A DNA stretch of 64,000 bases from Kappaphycus alvarezii (Eukaryota > Rhodophyta > Florideophyceae > Gigartinales > Solieriaceae): positions 2,046,001-2,110,000 of the forward strand of contig NADL03000599.1 of assembly GCA_002205965.3 (NCBI GenBank), in the 5' to 3' direction. Of this stretch, positions 1-10,166 are shown in pieces; position 1 is the stretch's first letter; each line of letters begins with the position of its first letter. The notes under the pieces were generated by a model. The model was not told the origin of the DNA and did not search any database. It saw only the letters and a list, made by a program, of their open reading frames with translations. A program made the position numbers and the translations under genes.

Positions 1-47
1 TCGATCTCAGCTTACTGTAATGCATTCGTGACTGTAATGCTCTGACA
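1..47 (-). repeat. 3' LTR of copia-A (partial)
   Basis: The segment matches 4971-5017 with two differences. Read on the minus strand it begins TGTCAGA, the same terminus as the right-hand LTR. About 160 bp are missing beyond the window edge. Confidence 0.88.
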
Positions 48-56
48 CGCCCCCTT
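48..56 (-). other. Polypurine tract of copia-A
   Basis: On the minus strand a run ending GAAGGGGGCG directly abuts the TGTCAGA start of the 3' LTR. This is where plus-strand priming would occur. Confidence 0.75.
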
Positions 57-186
57 CGAAAGACACAAAAAAATATGACAGTTATAAGGTGTCTGATATA
101 AAATGGTCCAGGCCGTGAATAGCGCATCTGCTAGGGGTCTTAACGAGTCTTACCGGATAAATATCCTTTTGTATTTTTGACCCTGC

Positions 187-285
187 CTGTGCTGCTGCTG
201 TAGATCATTACCCTGCTGCTGCTGCGTATCACTTTCTTTTGTTTCACCTGCTGCTTCTTGATTATTTCGGCTGCTGCTCGGACCA
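187..285 (+). repeat. Imperfect CTG/CAG-rich tract
   Basis: Short runs of CTG/GCTGCT triplets recur near 188-222 and 246-280, between the RNase H end and the 3' LTR of copia-A. They give glutamine- or serine-rich spurious ORFs on the minus strand. No function is evident. Confidence 0.5.
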
Positions 286-440
286 TGAATGCATATGGAG
301 GGACGAAGTGCAACAGCTGCGGCTTCAAAGCTACATCGGCGGCACAATAAAAGAATATTCACCCTGTTTAAAGGAAACGGCTGCTGCATCTCAGATCAAG
401 TACTGTATACAAAAGAAAAAATGCTAGACAGAAAACAAAC

Positions 441-872
441 TTAGAATCCATTCAGCTTAAGAAGACTTACCATATCCATAATTGTATCCTTACGCATGAC
501 CTTCGTCAGAATTTCAGCCGGATTGTCTTTTGAAGCAACTCTTTTCAAACCAATCGCTCCATTTTCCAAAACCTCACGAACGTGATGAATCTTCAGGTCG
601 ATGTGCTTATTTCGAGCAGAGACGTGACCGCTTTGTGCCAAGAAGAATACAGCAGTACTATCCAGACGAATTTGTGTTGGTTCTTGGATGCCAGAAGTGT
701 TAAGTTCGGACCATGGATAACCATTTGTTAATTCCCAGTATAATTTGCGGAACCAAGAAACCTCTTTTGCGCATGAAGAGAGTGCAACGTATTCAGCTTC
801 AGCTGATGATAATGAAATGACGGACTGACGCTTGCTTCGCCAGAAAACTGGTGATCCGTTGACGGCGATCAA
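441..872 (-). pseudogene. copia-A RNase H domain (C-terminal pol fragment)
   Basis: The 143-codon frame carries the copia RNase H signature: SKRQSVISLSSAEAEYVAL early, then a DSTAV segment, RNKHIDLKIHHVRE, and the terminal KDNPAEILTKVM block. It would degrade the RNA strand of the RNA:DNA hybrid. It is out of frame with the RT fragment immediately upstream (869-1474), so a frameshift near 870 separates them; the DADW motif that should precede it lies at the end of that other frame. It stops at 441, shortly before the 3' LTR, as expected for the end of a pol polyprotein. Confidence 0.9.
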
Positions 873-1474
873 AAATCCAGGTGTTGAGCGCCTACTTTCC
901 TTACATCCCCCCAGTCGGCGTCAACGGCAGCATCCAATGACTGCCGATGTAATGGTTGAGAGGAATAGTGGAGACCGAGGGATAAGGTACCAGATACATA
1001 ACGAAGAACGCGTTTGAGCAACTTCAGATGACGTGGTGTAGGGGCATGCATGTGACGGGAAAGAGCTGAGATAGTAAACGATAAATCAGGACGTGTGCTG
1101 ACTGCGAGATAGAGCAGGCTACCGATAATACTGCGATATAGAGAGTGCGATTCCGGCGACAATAAAGGTTCTGACGCGGAGGCGGGTAATGTCATGTCAG
1201 TATCCAGTGGTAGTGGGGTAAGAACTGCATTGGATTGGGCCATTCCATACGACTGCAAGAGGCGTCTTGCGTCTGAAGTCTGGTCGATAGTAATTCCTTG
1301 TACAGTACGAGTAATAGTCCATCCAATAAAGGATTTCAAATCTCCGAAGAACTTGACGTCAAAGGCAGTGGCGAGATGCTGCTTCACCTCTCTTAAGAGT
1401 CGACGAGAATTAGTAGCGAAAGCAAGATCGTCTACAGCAACAGCCAAAATCAGGAACTCATTGAAACGAGTCAT
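869..1474 (-). pseudogene. copia-A reverse transcriptase, palm/thumb half
   Basis: The 201-codon frame begins at the RT catalytic region. The motif that is usually YVDD reads AVDDLAF, so the tyrosine is lost but both aspartates remain. Further along are the copia blocks LYRSIIGSLLYLAVSTRPDL and HLKLLKRVLRYVSGT, then DADWGDVRK at the start of RNase H. The upstream half of RT is in another frame (1498-2670), so a frameshift lies near 1475-1497. Confidence 0.92.
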
Positions 1475-1497
1475 ATAGTAGACCCGTGCATCAAAGC

Positions 1498-2670
1498 TTA
1501 CGACTGAAAGCCAATTGATAACAATTTTTCGTGCAAGACGGAACCGTATAAACGACTGGCCTGACGAGCGCCATAAACAGACTTATCCAGGACACAAACA
1601 TGGCCAGGAGCGGCTAGATGCTGAGAAGAATTTGTCGGTTGTTCCATGAGGATGGGAACATCGAGGTTCCCGTGGAGGTACGCATTAGAGATGTCGCCCC
1701 CTTCCAAAATAAGATTATGCGCAGCAGTAATAGCAAAGATAAGTCGGATGCTCTCATGACCAGCAACTGGGGCGTACAAGGCCGATGGGTCGAAGTCGAA
1801 AAAAGGTATCTGTAAATCCCCGCGAAGATTACAGCGAGCTTTTGGGAGGTACTTGCTGTTAGATGCGTCAATGGGCTTTGCTCTGAAAACCCACTTGAAT
1901 TTCAGAGGTTTCAAGTCAGAAGTGCGCGGAGTGTAGTGCCAAGTCTTTCGGCGGATCAAAGCGTCATATTCTCGATCAATTGCGGCTGCCCATTCCGGTA
2001 ATTGGTACGCTTCAGAGAACGATTCCGGTGCAAAAGGGGTACGTACAGTATCCTTTCTTGAGAAAGTAGCTCGAAATATATGATCTGCATGAAGAGCGGC
2101 CATGCACCTGAGGAGATCCTCTTCGGCGTCACCCTCCTTACTGCTGTCTAATTCCAATGAATGCTGGCGTGAAAGTCCGTCAAGCAGGCTGCTAATATTT
2201 GGAAGCGTGTCTTTGTCCACTGATTTAAAGTCTACGCGACGAATCACTTTCACTTTGTTGTCAGCCGGTATGTATATTCGGATCAAACGGGTGTCGCTCT
2301 CCATTCCGACAAAATTGGCATACTCAGAGCGAGGAAGTAGTTTTCTTCCAGCAGCTGTCTTCGAACGATAAATAAACCCAAAGCCGGCCTGACCAATTGC
2401 TAGCAGGGATACGAAATCGATACTGGTAGTTGGATCCCAGCGGAGGATGGGAACCTCTCCGCCGATACAGGTCGCAGGCATGCGGTTACGGAGCCAGTTG
2501 GCATGGACAATTGCTTCTCCCCATAACTCGGTAGGGAGATTTGCATCAAATAGCAAAACCCGGGCTCGCATCCAGTGTTCCTGAACCAGCCTTTCTATCA
2601 CTCCGTTACTCTCAGGGGCATATGCGGGAGATGGTTTGATCTCAATACCATGCGAACTCAGAAAACGCAC
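1498..2670 (-). pseudogene. copia-A integrase C-terminal half and RT fingers
   Basis: The 390-codon frame opens inside the integrase core with SSHGIEIKPSPAYAPES followed by NGVIERLVQ, which holds the catalytic Glu. It passes the copia GKGY-like region and enters RT at EYDALIRRKTWHY, with EGGDISNAYLHGNLDVP carrying the first catalytic Asp of RT and KSVYGARQASRLY before the break. It is in the same frame as 2737-3582; only a TAA at 2737-2739 separates them, so the two were one polyprotein. Confidence 0.92.
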
Positions 2671-2736
2671 AAAATCTCGCCCTAAATGCTCCCCGGCATT
2701 ATCGAATCCGATGCGTCGAATCTTGTAGCCCTCTGA

Positions 2737-3582
2737 TTAGAAGTGGTTCTCCACGTAGGCCTTGTAATTTTGAACGATCGAGGGAAGTTCTCTTTTAGCC
2801 TTGATTAAAGTGACGTCTGATTTCGCGGTACGAGGCTCCAGGAAGTGCAAGGCGAAACGGTTCTTTCCAAGGGACTCCTTAAACGGTCCGGAAATTTCCA
2901 AATGAATTTCAGCTAGAGGTACAGTTGGATGACTGATTGAGGGTAGAATTGATCCCCGTTTCATCTTTGCCGTAAAGCAAGGGACACATTCAAGACTCTT
3001 GAGCAATTCCATGTTGAACGAGGGAACGTCCTCGAATAGGTGCGATAACTGATTATAACGTTGTGGTCCTGGGTGTCCTGTTTTCTTGTGCCATTCAAGT
3101 AGATCCGGATTTCTCCCGGTCTTGAAAGCAGAGGCGGTTACATGTGTTGTAGACGAACGTTGCGGCGATAATGACATAGGATACAGTCCCCCAGTGCATT
3201 TAGTCTCCCATATGATATCTTTGACGTTAAAGGAGCCCTTTTTGAAAATAAAGCACCCTTTAAATGCCCTAATTGAAGACGACTGTATAACCTCGAAGTG
3301 TTCGGAAAGTATGTTGGCTGCCAGGATGTTGCATGTAAACTGTGGAGCGTGATATGCATGGATTTGCATGCCACCGTTCAAAGGGATCCAAACCATCCCT
3401 CTACCCAAAAGACTTGACGCTCCGACAGCTGCCTCGACAGACTCAACTGGAATAATTTCATAGAACTCGAAGGAGGAACGGCTATGAAAGAAGTTGTGGG
3501 TTGCTCCTGAATCGATAAAACCATCGTCAGATTTTTCTTCACCAATTGTAGCCACTGTACTCTTATACTTGATACGTGCCAT
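2737..3582 (-). pseudogene. copia-A protease and integrase N-terminal half
   Basis: Near the start FIDSGATHNFF is the aspartic protease active site (DSGA). In the middle LEWHKKTGHPG and CVPCFTAKMKR form the HHCC zinc domain that precedes copia integrase. The first catalytic residue of the DDE core, normally Asp in HLDISGPF, reads Glu (codon 2896-2898). The frame continues upstream into the zinc-knuckle fragment (3676-3942) after a TGA at 3676-3678. An in-frame TAA closes it at 2737. Confidence 0.92.
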
Positions 3583-3675
3583 ATTGCTTCTGAATCTTGG
3601 ATCATGGTCATCAAAACGAGGGGGCTCTCCTCGGAAACCCTGATTTGAGGATGAGCCAGGATGCGAATTGGGAAT

Positions 3676-3942
3676 TCAAGATGGGTTTTGTGCGATTTGA
3701 GACAAAGTCTGTGCCAGATTTGCAATCGGATTGTACTGATCTCTGAATTGGTTCGAAGAAGGTGGGGCAGAGTTCCACCTGTCTGTGTATGAACTTTGGC
3801 CACGACCTTGCCTGTATCCTCGTCCTCGATTGTAGGATCCACCTTGACCTCTACGTGCCTTGTAAATTCCGCGGTTCTCATCTTCAATCCTCTTCCGGAA
3901 AATAGCGATAAAATGACCTGGCATTCCACAGTAATAACACAC
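3676..3942 (-). pseudogene. copia-A gag zinc knuckle and RG-rich linker
   Basis: The fragment starts MCYYCGMPGHFIAIFRKR, a CX2CX4HX4C nucleocapsid knuckle in which the last Cys reads Phe. A Gly/Arg/Tyr-rich linker follows. It is in the frame of the downstream protease and not of the upstream gag, so a frameshift near 3950-3985 divides gag. The knuckle would bind genomic RNA in the intact parent element. Confidence 0.8.
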
Positions 3943-4721
3943 ATCATTACGACGTCCGAATCCATTGTCTTGGGATTGTTTCCATGACCAACGCCACCCC
4001 TACCACGACTTCCACGACCTCGTGACCCATGGCCGCGGCCACGTCTAGAGTTGCCATGACTGGCCATATAAGCTTGAGCTACTTTACTATTGCCAGAGTT
4101 GCCAGAGTTCGGCGTCTGGATGTTATTTGGGTTAGCAAGTCTTGCCAACTCAGCCTGAACAGCACTTACCACGTTTTCAAATGTTGTATTTGTCAGTGAT
4201 AAAACCATAACCAGAGCACCAAACGAATGCGGAAGTGAGCGGATAAGCTTGGATGTCTTTTCTTTCTCCGACAGTTCTTCGTCATAAGTAGCGAGCTCTC
4301 CGCAAATGCTAACGAATTTGTTAACGTGATCTTGAAATTCCTTTGTCTCATCATAAACCAATGTGTCCAATTTGTTGCAAAGATTTTGAATAGCTTGTTC
4401 ATTCGTGGCTGTGTATATCTTCTTGAGCTCATTCCATAGATCCAATGCTGATTTTGCATCATCGTCACAAATCTGTCTTGTCTGCGAAAGGGCTGACTCT
4501 CCTAAGCTCAAAACGATTGTGCTTTTAGCCTTCATACTTCCCTTGAACCAATCTGTCCGAGCCGATGTTGATGCAGTGGCAGGAGATTCCTGGAGACCAA
4601 TGAGGAGAGGATCGTCCGACCTACTAATTGCTTTCACTCTGCGAACCCATACAATATAATTTTTTGGGCCATTAAGCTTTTGCACTCGAAACATGTTCTT
4701 TGCATCGGATTCCATACTCAT
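3943..4721 (-). pseudogene. copia-A gag (capsid-like part)
   Basis: I place the start at the ATG at 4721-4719 (MSMESDAKNMFRVQKLNG), because the open frame upstream of it overlaps the primer-binding site and LTR. The body has the copia gag pattern NYIVWVRRVKA, ALDLWNELKKIY, LIRSLPHSFGALVMVLSLTN, then an RGRGHGSRGRGSRGRG stretch just before the zinc knuckle. The frame stays open to 3378 but below about 3960 it reads the wrong phase. Confidence 0.85.
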
Positions 4722-4800
4722 TTTGAAGGGATACTGCTTGAAGGGAAAAGGGAGAAACCGTCTGTGTCGTTGTGTGGGTAAAGAGAGAGGGAACTTTTGC

Positions 4801-4810
4801 GATGCTACCA
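4801..4810 (-). other. Primer-binding site of copia-A
   Basis: On the minus strand TGGTAGCATC follows directly after the LTR end TTTCA. It resembles initiator-tRNA-Met primer sites of copia elements, which begin TGGTA. This fixes the LTR boundary at 4811. Confidence 0.65.
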
Positions 4811-5017
4811 TGAAAGAAATCGTAGCTTTACTGTTGCTGCTAACCAAAAGAGGTCGGATCTCGAGAGTTATTGACCCTTTTAAGACCCAGTTAACCCAGC
4901 TGCGGCTGCACAAGATACGAGCTCAGGGCGCTAGTAGCCTGGCCAATCATAGAGCTTATAATGGTGGCTTTCGATCTCAGCTTACTGTAATGTATTCGTG
5001 ACTGTAATGTTCTGACA
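4811..5017 (-). repeat. 5' LTR of copia-A (207 bp)
   Basis: The minus strand begins TGTCAGAACATT and ends GATTTCTTTCA, a TG...CA terminus set, with the primer-binding site adjacent. Its outer 47 bp match window positions 1-47. Confidence 0.88.
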
Positions 5018-5104
5018 TATACGTCCCGTCCAGCACCAGAGTCAATTGCATTTGATATCTTCGGTATCCGTAAAAAGTATCAGCAGCGTACGGGGTCATC
5101 TTCA

Positions 5105-5167
5105 TTACGTACTGTGTACAGTACTGTACTGTACAGTACAGTACTTACTTTGTAATGTACTGTACTC
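5105..5167. repeat. GTAC/ACTGTAC-rich low-complexity segment
   Basis: TACTGTAC and GTACAGTAC units overlap repeatedly, giving many short overlapping palindromes. Similar short GTACAGTA words recur elsewhere in the window, for example near 26830-26870. Confidence 0.7.
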
Positions 5168-5846
5168 ATCCCAGATCCGGTGCTCCTCCCAAAGCCATAT
5201 CGTAGGCCCAGATTTCATTGCTTCCCAAGCGTATCATTTTCTTTCGCCCGCTTGTTGGCATCGCTGTGACCAGAGGCATCCGGCGTCTCAGTCTGCTCTT
5301 GCTGGTTTTGTCGAAAACCTAGAGACGCATCCCGCGCACATTGCTTGAAAGGAAAGCTTCAATAGCCGGGTTGGTGTATAGCACCATCACAAACAGGGGA
5401 AAACTAGTACTCAGGGGCGCAATTGTCTCCTACTGGATAGGCTGCTCCTTGTCTTTAAACACCTCGGATATGCAGATGAGGGAACTAGAAGTGTCCTCAG
5501 AGCTTGCAGAAAGGACTCGATACTTGAAGTTTTCGGAGACAGAGTTTGCTCTGTCAAACTATCGTCGATAATCCCTTTTCGTCTCGACGATGTTCTCCCT
5601 CACTGTTCGCACTATTCGCAAGCTTCCGCGAAGTACAAAATGAGAGTTCTCATTGAAAGAGTAGCGGGTCACTAAATGGTTGTAATTCCGTTGCAGATCG
5701 CTGCGCTACAGCAAGGACGGGCTGTTACCTCAACGATTCTCTCCTGTGATTACACAACATCATTTCACCTCAGTTAACTTAATTCGACTTCACGCCTCTC
5801 GCCACTTCACTGGCGTCCTTTCACCACTTATCGCTACAACTATAGC

Positions 5847-5895
5847 GCGTGGAACCGGGCGTATGCACCGGGCGTATGCACGCCCGGTTCCACGC
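5847..5895. repeat. Perfect 16-bp inverted repeat with 17-nt loop
   Basis: The left arm GCGTGGAACCGGGCGT (5847-5862) is exactly complementary to 5880-5895. The region also contains a 13-bp word, CGGGCGTATGCAC, repeated in tandem across the loop. The strength and perfect symmetry stand out from the decayed surroundings. Confidence 0.85.
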
Positions 5896-5989
5896 AGCTA
5901 ATGTCACTATCTACCATTCAGCTGGCTCCTGTTAGGAGCTATCTTTGTAGAAGATATTAGGACTCCGTCGCTCAGAGAAGCAGCCTCTC

Positions 5990-6039
5990 GTGCCAAATCC
6001 TCAACGCAGGTGCCGCAACCGCAGAGAATCATTTGGCAC
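5990..6039. repeat. Inverted repeat GTGCCAAAT/ATTTGGCAC
   Basis: A 9-bp perfect stem (5990-5998 with 6031-6039) encloses a 32-nt loop. It lies between the strong hairpin and the first gene relic. Confidence 0.55.
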
Positions 6040-6129
6040 CCCTTGCATCATTGCGCGCGACTGTGTTGTTTTGACTATCACCTCCCCTCGTGTTATTTTA
6101 CCGGCCAACGCAAATGGCTACATCTTTTG

Positions 6130-6705
6130 GATCCATCATATTGCTAATTTTAAAGTCCCATACTAGCTAGATGGGCACGTTCAGCAATTGTGTAACTATC
6201 ATATCCCTTGACTACGATGTCAACATGTCTTTGCTTATTGCGCATTAAGCACAATCACGCAACTCAGGAATACTCTTAGATTCAAAAAGGGGAAGGCCAT
6301 GGCTTCGTCATTTCTCCAGGACAGCCCTTGCCAAGCCCCCCTGAAAACCCCATACCCAAATGGCTCCCCGCTTGCAAACCTATTCCAAGGCACCTGTTTC
6401 TTACTGCAGGTCTGAAAGCAAGCCTCCACGGTTGTCCTCAGCCCCATTGCTTTAAGCCATGGCGGCCCTCAAGCTCAAGTTTCGTTTGTGTACCCTTCTG
6501 AAGAAGAAGAGTCCTTGTTGAGATAACCAAGCGTCCTATTTTCACTATCAATCAGGGGCATCATCATCTCTGCAACTCTCGACATTATCCTCCGCACATT
6601 ACTTGTTTTTATTTCTTCCTTCCTTCCTAACCACCGAATCCTCCATCTTTGTCTTCGTGAGCCATAAAATTCCCACAACTTACGCAGAGAACATAATACC
6701 AAGGG
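6130..6705 (-). pseudogene. Inverted 3' fragment of the 55 kb gene family (copy 3)
   Basis: On the minus strand the frames 6475-6702 and 6235-6447 match the C-terminal end of the gene at 55243-57312. SNVRRIMSRVAE with IDSENRTL matches SDVWRTMSRVTE with FDSENVTL, and VEACFQTC with PWNRFASG matches MEAGVQTC with LWSRFAGG. The 6600-6700 stretch reads HEDKDGGFGG where the intact gene has SEEEDAGFGG. The match continues past the stop into the 3' flank (6130-6235). The reading frame is broken between these blocks. The fragment lies head to head with copy 2, which begins at about 6690. Confidence 0.82.
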
Positions 6706-9575
6706 CTGCTATCAATCGGATTTTTGACAACTTCGGAGGGCGCGTGCAGTTTCACCATTTTCGTCGATCCCATATTTCGTGGAGAGCCCCTAGTGGAAGA
6801 AAGGCTTGCTGGGTAAGCGAATAGCAACTCTCACGCAACACAGTTCCGCTGACAAAAATATGAAATGATAATCAAAATGCGTTCTCGGCAGGGCACTATT
6901 GCCGTCAAGTTCCGTCTACCGGGCGTTCCCCACGGCATGAACAGTTTATAAGGAGCTCCAAGGGTTGGGCTGCACACACGGCAAAGTCTGACAGGAATCA
7001 TCCACACGCATACACACACACATAATTCAATAGTCTTTAACCGTCCCCTGCAGTTTAACCAGCTAATCTCATTCAACTGCACTATATCTCTGTGATTTCT
7101 CCCTATAGCTTTCCATATCGGAGCTTCGCGGGCAGAAGTGGCGAGATAGAATCCGTTTCCCGACAATAATGAAAAGGAAAGCTATCTCATCTTCCAAAAG
7201 CTCCGCCACTCCTAACAAAGATTTAAAAATGGACCAAAACACCCCCAGGCGCATCCCTTTCGGCTTGAAATTTGCAGATCAGGATACGATCATTCCAGAA
7301 GAAAACGTGTCCCCAACCCCGGACAGTCCCGGTACTTCAAGGAGATGCAGCATTAGTAGTGATGATTCAAGTAAGATGACGAGCCGTATCCAAACTCCTC
7401 GCGGCCGTTCCTTGAATCTGGAGAAGAAAAAAGGTAAAAGGAGTCAAACTCCGTTCGCACGTCGTCACGTCAACATTTACGAATCCGATTCTGACGAAGA
7501 CACCCCTCAACATAACGCCAGCAGGAAAAGCTGTGTCCGTTCCGCAGCTCCAAACAGCAAGGCCGAAAAGGAGGCTCAGATTAACGCTTCGACTCAAGGA
7601 CAACAAAGTTCTGATGTTACCGGCTCCAGCGAGAGCAGCACATCTTAGAACACCGAATTGTCATCCAAATCATATATTGCTCTTCACGGCGGCCGTCCCT
7701 GCGAAATATCGAGCATACCTGCAAGGAGCCAAACACCTTTCAGTCATCACCGAATCAACCTGGATGATATTAACGACGATGAAGGGCCGTCGTAGGCCTC
7801 GTATTCTGCTGACACAAACTTCGCCTCCACGACAACTTCCAATAATCACTCTGGAAGGCGTGACAGTTCAAATGCCCTGGCAACATCCAGCGAAGGTAGT
7901 GCAGACAGCCACACTAGGCCAAACTCAAGCACCCTAACCTCGATTCCGAATGAATCAGCGAAAAGGGGGAGGGAGATCCTAGACGTCAAGTATTGTTCTC
8001 TGAAGATCGGAAACGGCGGAAAGCAGCCAACGAAATCGCGCAGAGCGAGGCTGAGGGTATCATTCGCGGAGGACTCGAAATCGCGACCCACAAGTCGAGC
8101 AGGACCACACATGGACGTAATTGGCACCCTTGCCCCTCAGCGCGGTTTCATCGGAGGCAGTCTCTAGGGGATCTCCAAGTTGTTCTTCTGGGCTGTCGGA
8201 TTCGAAAGATGCGGGAAAGGGGGCCTCTGCGAGGAGTTCAGAGGGTCCCGATGATGTGACAGGTATAAAAATCGTAACTTTTGAGGAGGCTGCAGTGAAG
8301 AGAGGAGGTCGTAGTGAAAAAAGAGGGCCGTATCTTTGGGAGGAATTGTGTGAAGGTTGCCCAGAGCGAAATGGACTCAGAGCTGCAACAGAGAGGGAAG
8401 ACGATGAGACGAGAGAGAGGGAAGCGGAGCCCAACGGCTGTAAGGAGGGATAAAGTATGGCCAGCGAAGTCTGAAAATGTTGACCAGTGGGGGGAAGAGG
8501 GTAAAGCTGACTACAGCGTGAGTGAAAACAGCAATGGGGACAGGAAGACGGTTTCGTTTGACTGGGCAGCTCCAGATGAAGCAAGGAAGGAACTATACGG
8601 TGAGATTGAAACCGAAGGCGAGGATACCGTGAATGTGGATCAGGTGTGTGAGACTATGCCGTAAGTGGGTCGGCGGGGTCGTTCACGGTCCAGTAGGGCA
8701 AGAAGGGCCATCAAGAAAAGTCCGACGCTTCCTCCCAAAGGGAGGATTAATATCGAAACTTAACTGCGAGGCGGAGGATGATGTCGAGCCGGGTGTGGTG
8801 AAGATAGTCAGACGTCCAGACGTTGAACGCGATTCCTGACGTGAGCGGGTGAGTTTTGGAAGTCAGTTAAGCAGTCTGCAGACTGTGAACTTTATGATTT
8901 CCGAAGATGAAGATGGAGGATTTGGTGGTTGGGAGGGAGGGAAGAAATGGAAATAGGTGATGTGTGGGGGACAATGTCGAGGGTTTTGAAGACGATGATG
9001 CACTCGATTAACAGTGAAAATTAGGGTACACGAAGAAAAGCTTGAGCTTGGGCGGCCGTCACCTAAAGTATGTTGGAATCAGGTAACCATGGAGACTGGC
9101 GTGCAGGCCTGCACTGAGGGACAGTCGTTTTGGAGTAGGTTTGCAGGAGGAGTAGGCATGTGGGTAGGAGTGTTTCTAGGGGTGCTTTGTCAGGATTATT
9201 CTAGAGAATTGGCGGAGACACGGCCTTCCCCTTTTTTAATCCCAGGGGATGCAAAGGGTGCGAGATTGTGCTGAATGCTTCGCAACTCGCTGACATCGTA
9301 GAGAGGGTATATGATAGTCACACAAATGTTTAACGTGTCCATTTTAAGATGGACTACAAATGAACGATACGCGGATTTCAAAAAGATGATGCCATTTGAG
9401 GTGGTCAGTGAAACTCAACCGAGAGGTAGGGATATTCATGGCAAAAGGGTCGCCCGCGACTAGGCAGGGGTTTCAACTGTTTCTCTGCGTGCTCCCGTGG
9501 ATAGTGTCACATGCATCGGCGATTTGGCAAGTTACCGCAGAATTCTTCTCGGAGCGACTGAGTCTTCACATCCCC
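6690..9575 (+). repeat. Duplicated block matching 54770-57650
   Basis: Similarity to 54770-57650 runs from about 450 bp upstream of the start codon through the gene and about 300 bp downstream. An example is the shared segment around 6726-6745 and 54822-54841 (GGAGGGCGCGTGCAGTTTCA). The extent shows a genomic duplication that included flanking DNA, not a retrocopy of a message. Confidence 0.85.
7169..9220 (+). pseudogene. Dead near-full-length copy of the 55 kb gene (copy 2)
   Basis: The ATG at 7169 aligns with the ATG of the intact gene at 55243. The first 159 codons (7169-7648) read in frame and keep the first VxF-like segment and the first SQTPFARR-x-VNIYESDSD motif. A frameshift just before 7648 creates a stop, and the rest lies in three frames with further stops. 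Recognisable later pieces include the YGEIETE segment near 8590-8640 and the C-terminal QVTMETGVQAC and FWSRFAGG near 9080-9150. It is diverged along its whole length, so its inactivation is not recent. No element has inserted in it. Confidence 0.88.
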
Positions 9576-9779
9576 TAGTCTAGTCTTGATTACAAGTACA
9601 GAGGAATCCCAACCTTTCCATTACTCGCAGTAAACCACCCCTTTACCCCCTAGTCTAGTCGCTCCTTGGAATGAGCTGAATGATAGATTCGGCGGAAAAT
9701 GGCCTTGCGCGACCAAGCTCAAGCAACTACGGTTATGGCGGCACAGTAGTTAGTGATGTCCCAGATGTCATACGTACCT

Positions 9780-10165
9780 TGATAAAGTACTGATATTGCT
9801 GTCGACGTTACTGTTGCCCACCCTTCCGCTCGCCGCCACATCTCGCCAAGTACGGTTACCGCAGGCGCTGCCGCGACACTCGCAGAGCGCGAGAAACATC
9901 GTCATTACGGCACTTACTGCAACCAAAACGATATCCTCCTCTCCCCTGTCGGGATTGATATCTATGGCGCCTTCGGCGACGACTGTCGGGGTTTCTTCCG
10001 CTGCCTTGCTTTCTTCGCTGCTTCCCGTCGCGGTTCCTCCCCTCAACAGGAGCTTCGCGACTTGGTTACCCGTTTTGCGTTTAGTCTCCATGTGATGCAG
10101 GCGCGACAGGTTTCCTCCAGCCGCCTGCATTCATAGTTTATTTCTGAATACCCTCCGCACGCTTC
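9780..10165 (-). repeat. Dispersed ORF-bearing repeat, copy 1
   Basis: This roughly 380-bp segment recurs at 18985-19330 and 58035-58385. On the minus strand it has a 120-codon ORF (9768-10130) with HHMETKRKTGNQVAKLLLRG, then an acidic DRGEEDIVLVA stretch running into a hydrophobic VSAVMTMFLALCEC segment. The product is not recognised. Here it lies immediately 5' of the GC-rich RLE element, in opposite orientation. Its open frame in two of three copies may mean it is a gene module carried by a mobile element. Confidence 0.72.
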
Positions 10166-10166
10166 T

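Larger units (their letters stand above)
1..5017 (-). mobile_element. Ty1/copia retrotransposon (copia-A), left LTR truncated by window edge
   Basis: This is a complete internal region read right to left: 207-bp 5' LTR (4811-5017), primer-binding site (4801-4810), gag, zinc knuckle, protease, integrase, reverse transcriptase, RNase H, polypurine tract and the first 47 bp of the 3' LTR. The order protease-integrase-RT-RNase H is diagnostic of Ty1/copia. The coding region is broken by at least three frameshifts (about 3960, 1480 and 870) and two in-frame stops (3676 and 2737), so the copy is dead. The 47 bp of overlapping LTR differ at two positions. The target-site duplication cannot be checked because the left end lies outside the window. 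Confidence 0.93.
5018..6129. other. Intergenic stretch without a recognisable gene
   Basis: Only short uninformative ORFs occur here. It holds a GTAC-rich segment (5105-5167), a perfect hairpin (5847-5895) and a weaker inverted repeat (5990-6039). I see no transposon signature. Confidence 0.6.

Noticed and set aside
8060..8584. 174-codon minus-strand ORF in the dead gene copy
   Set aside because: It is antisense to the dead copy of the 55 kb gene; the plus-strand homology explains the sequence.
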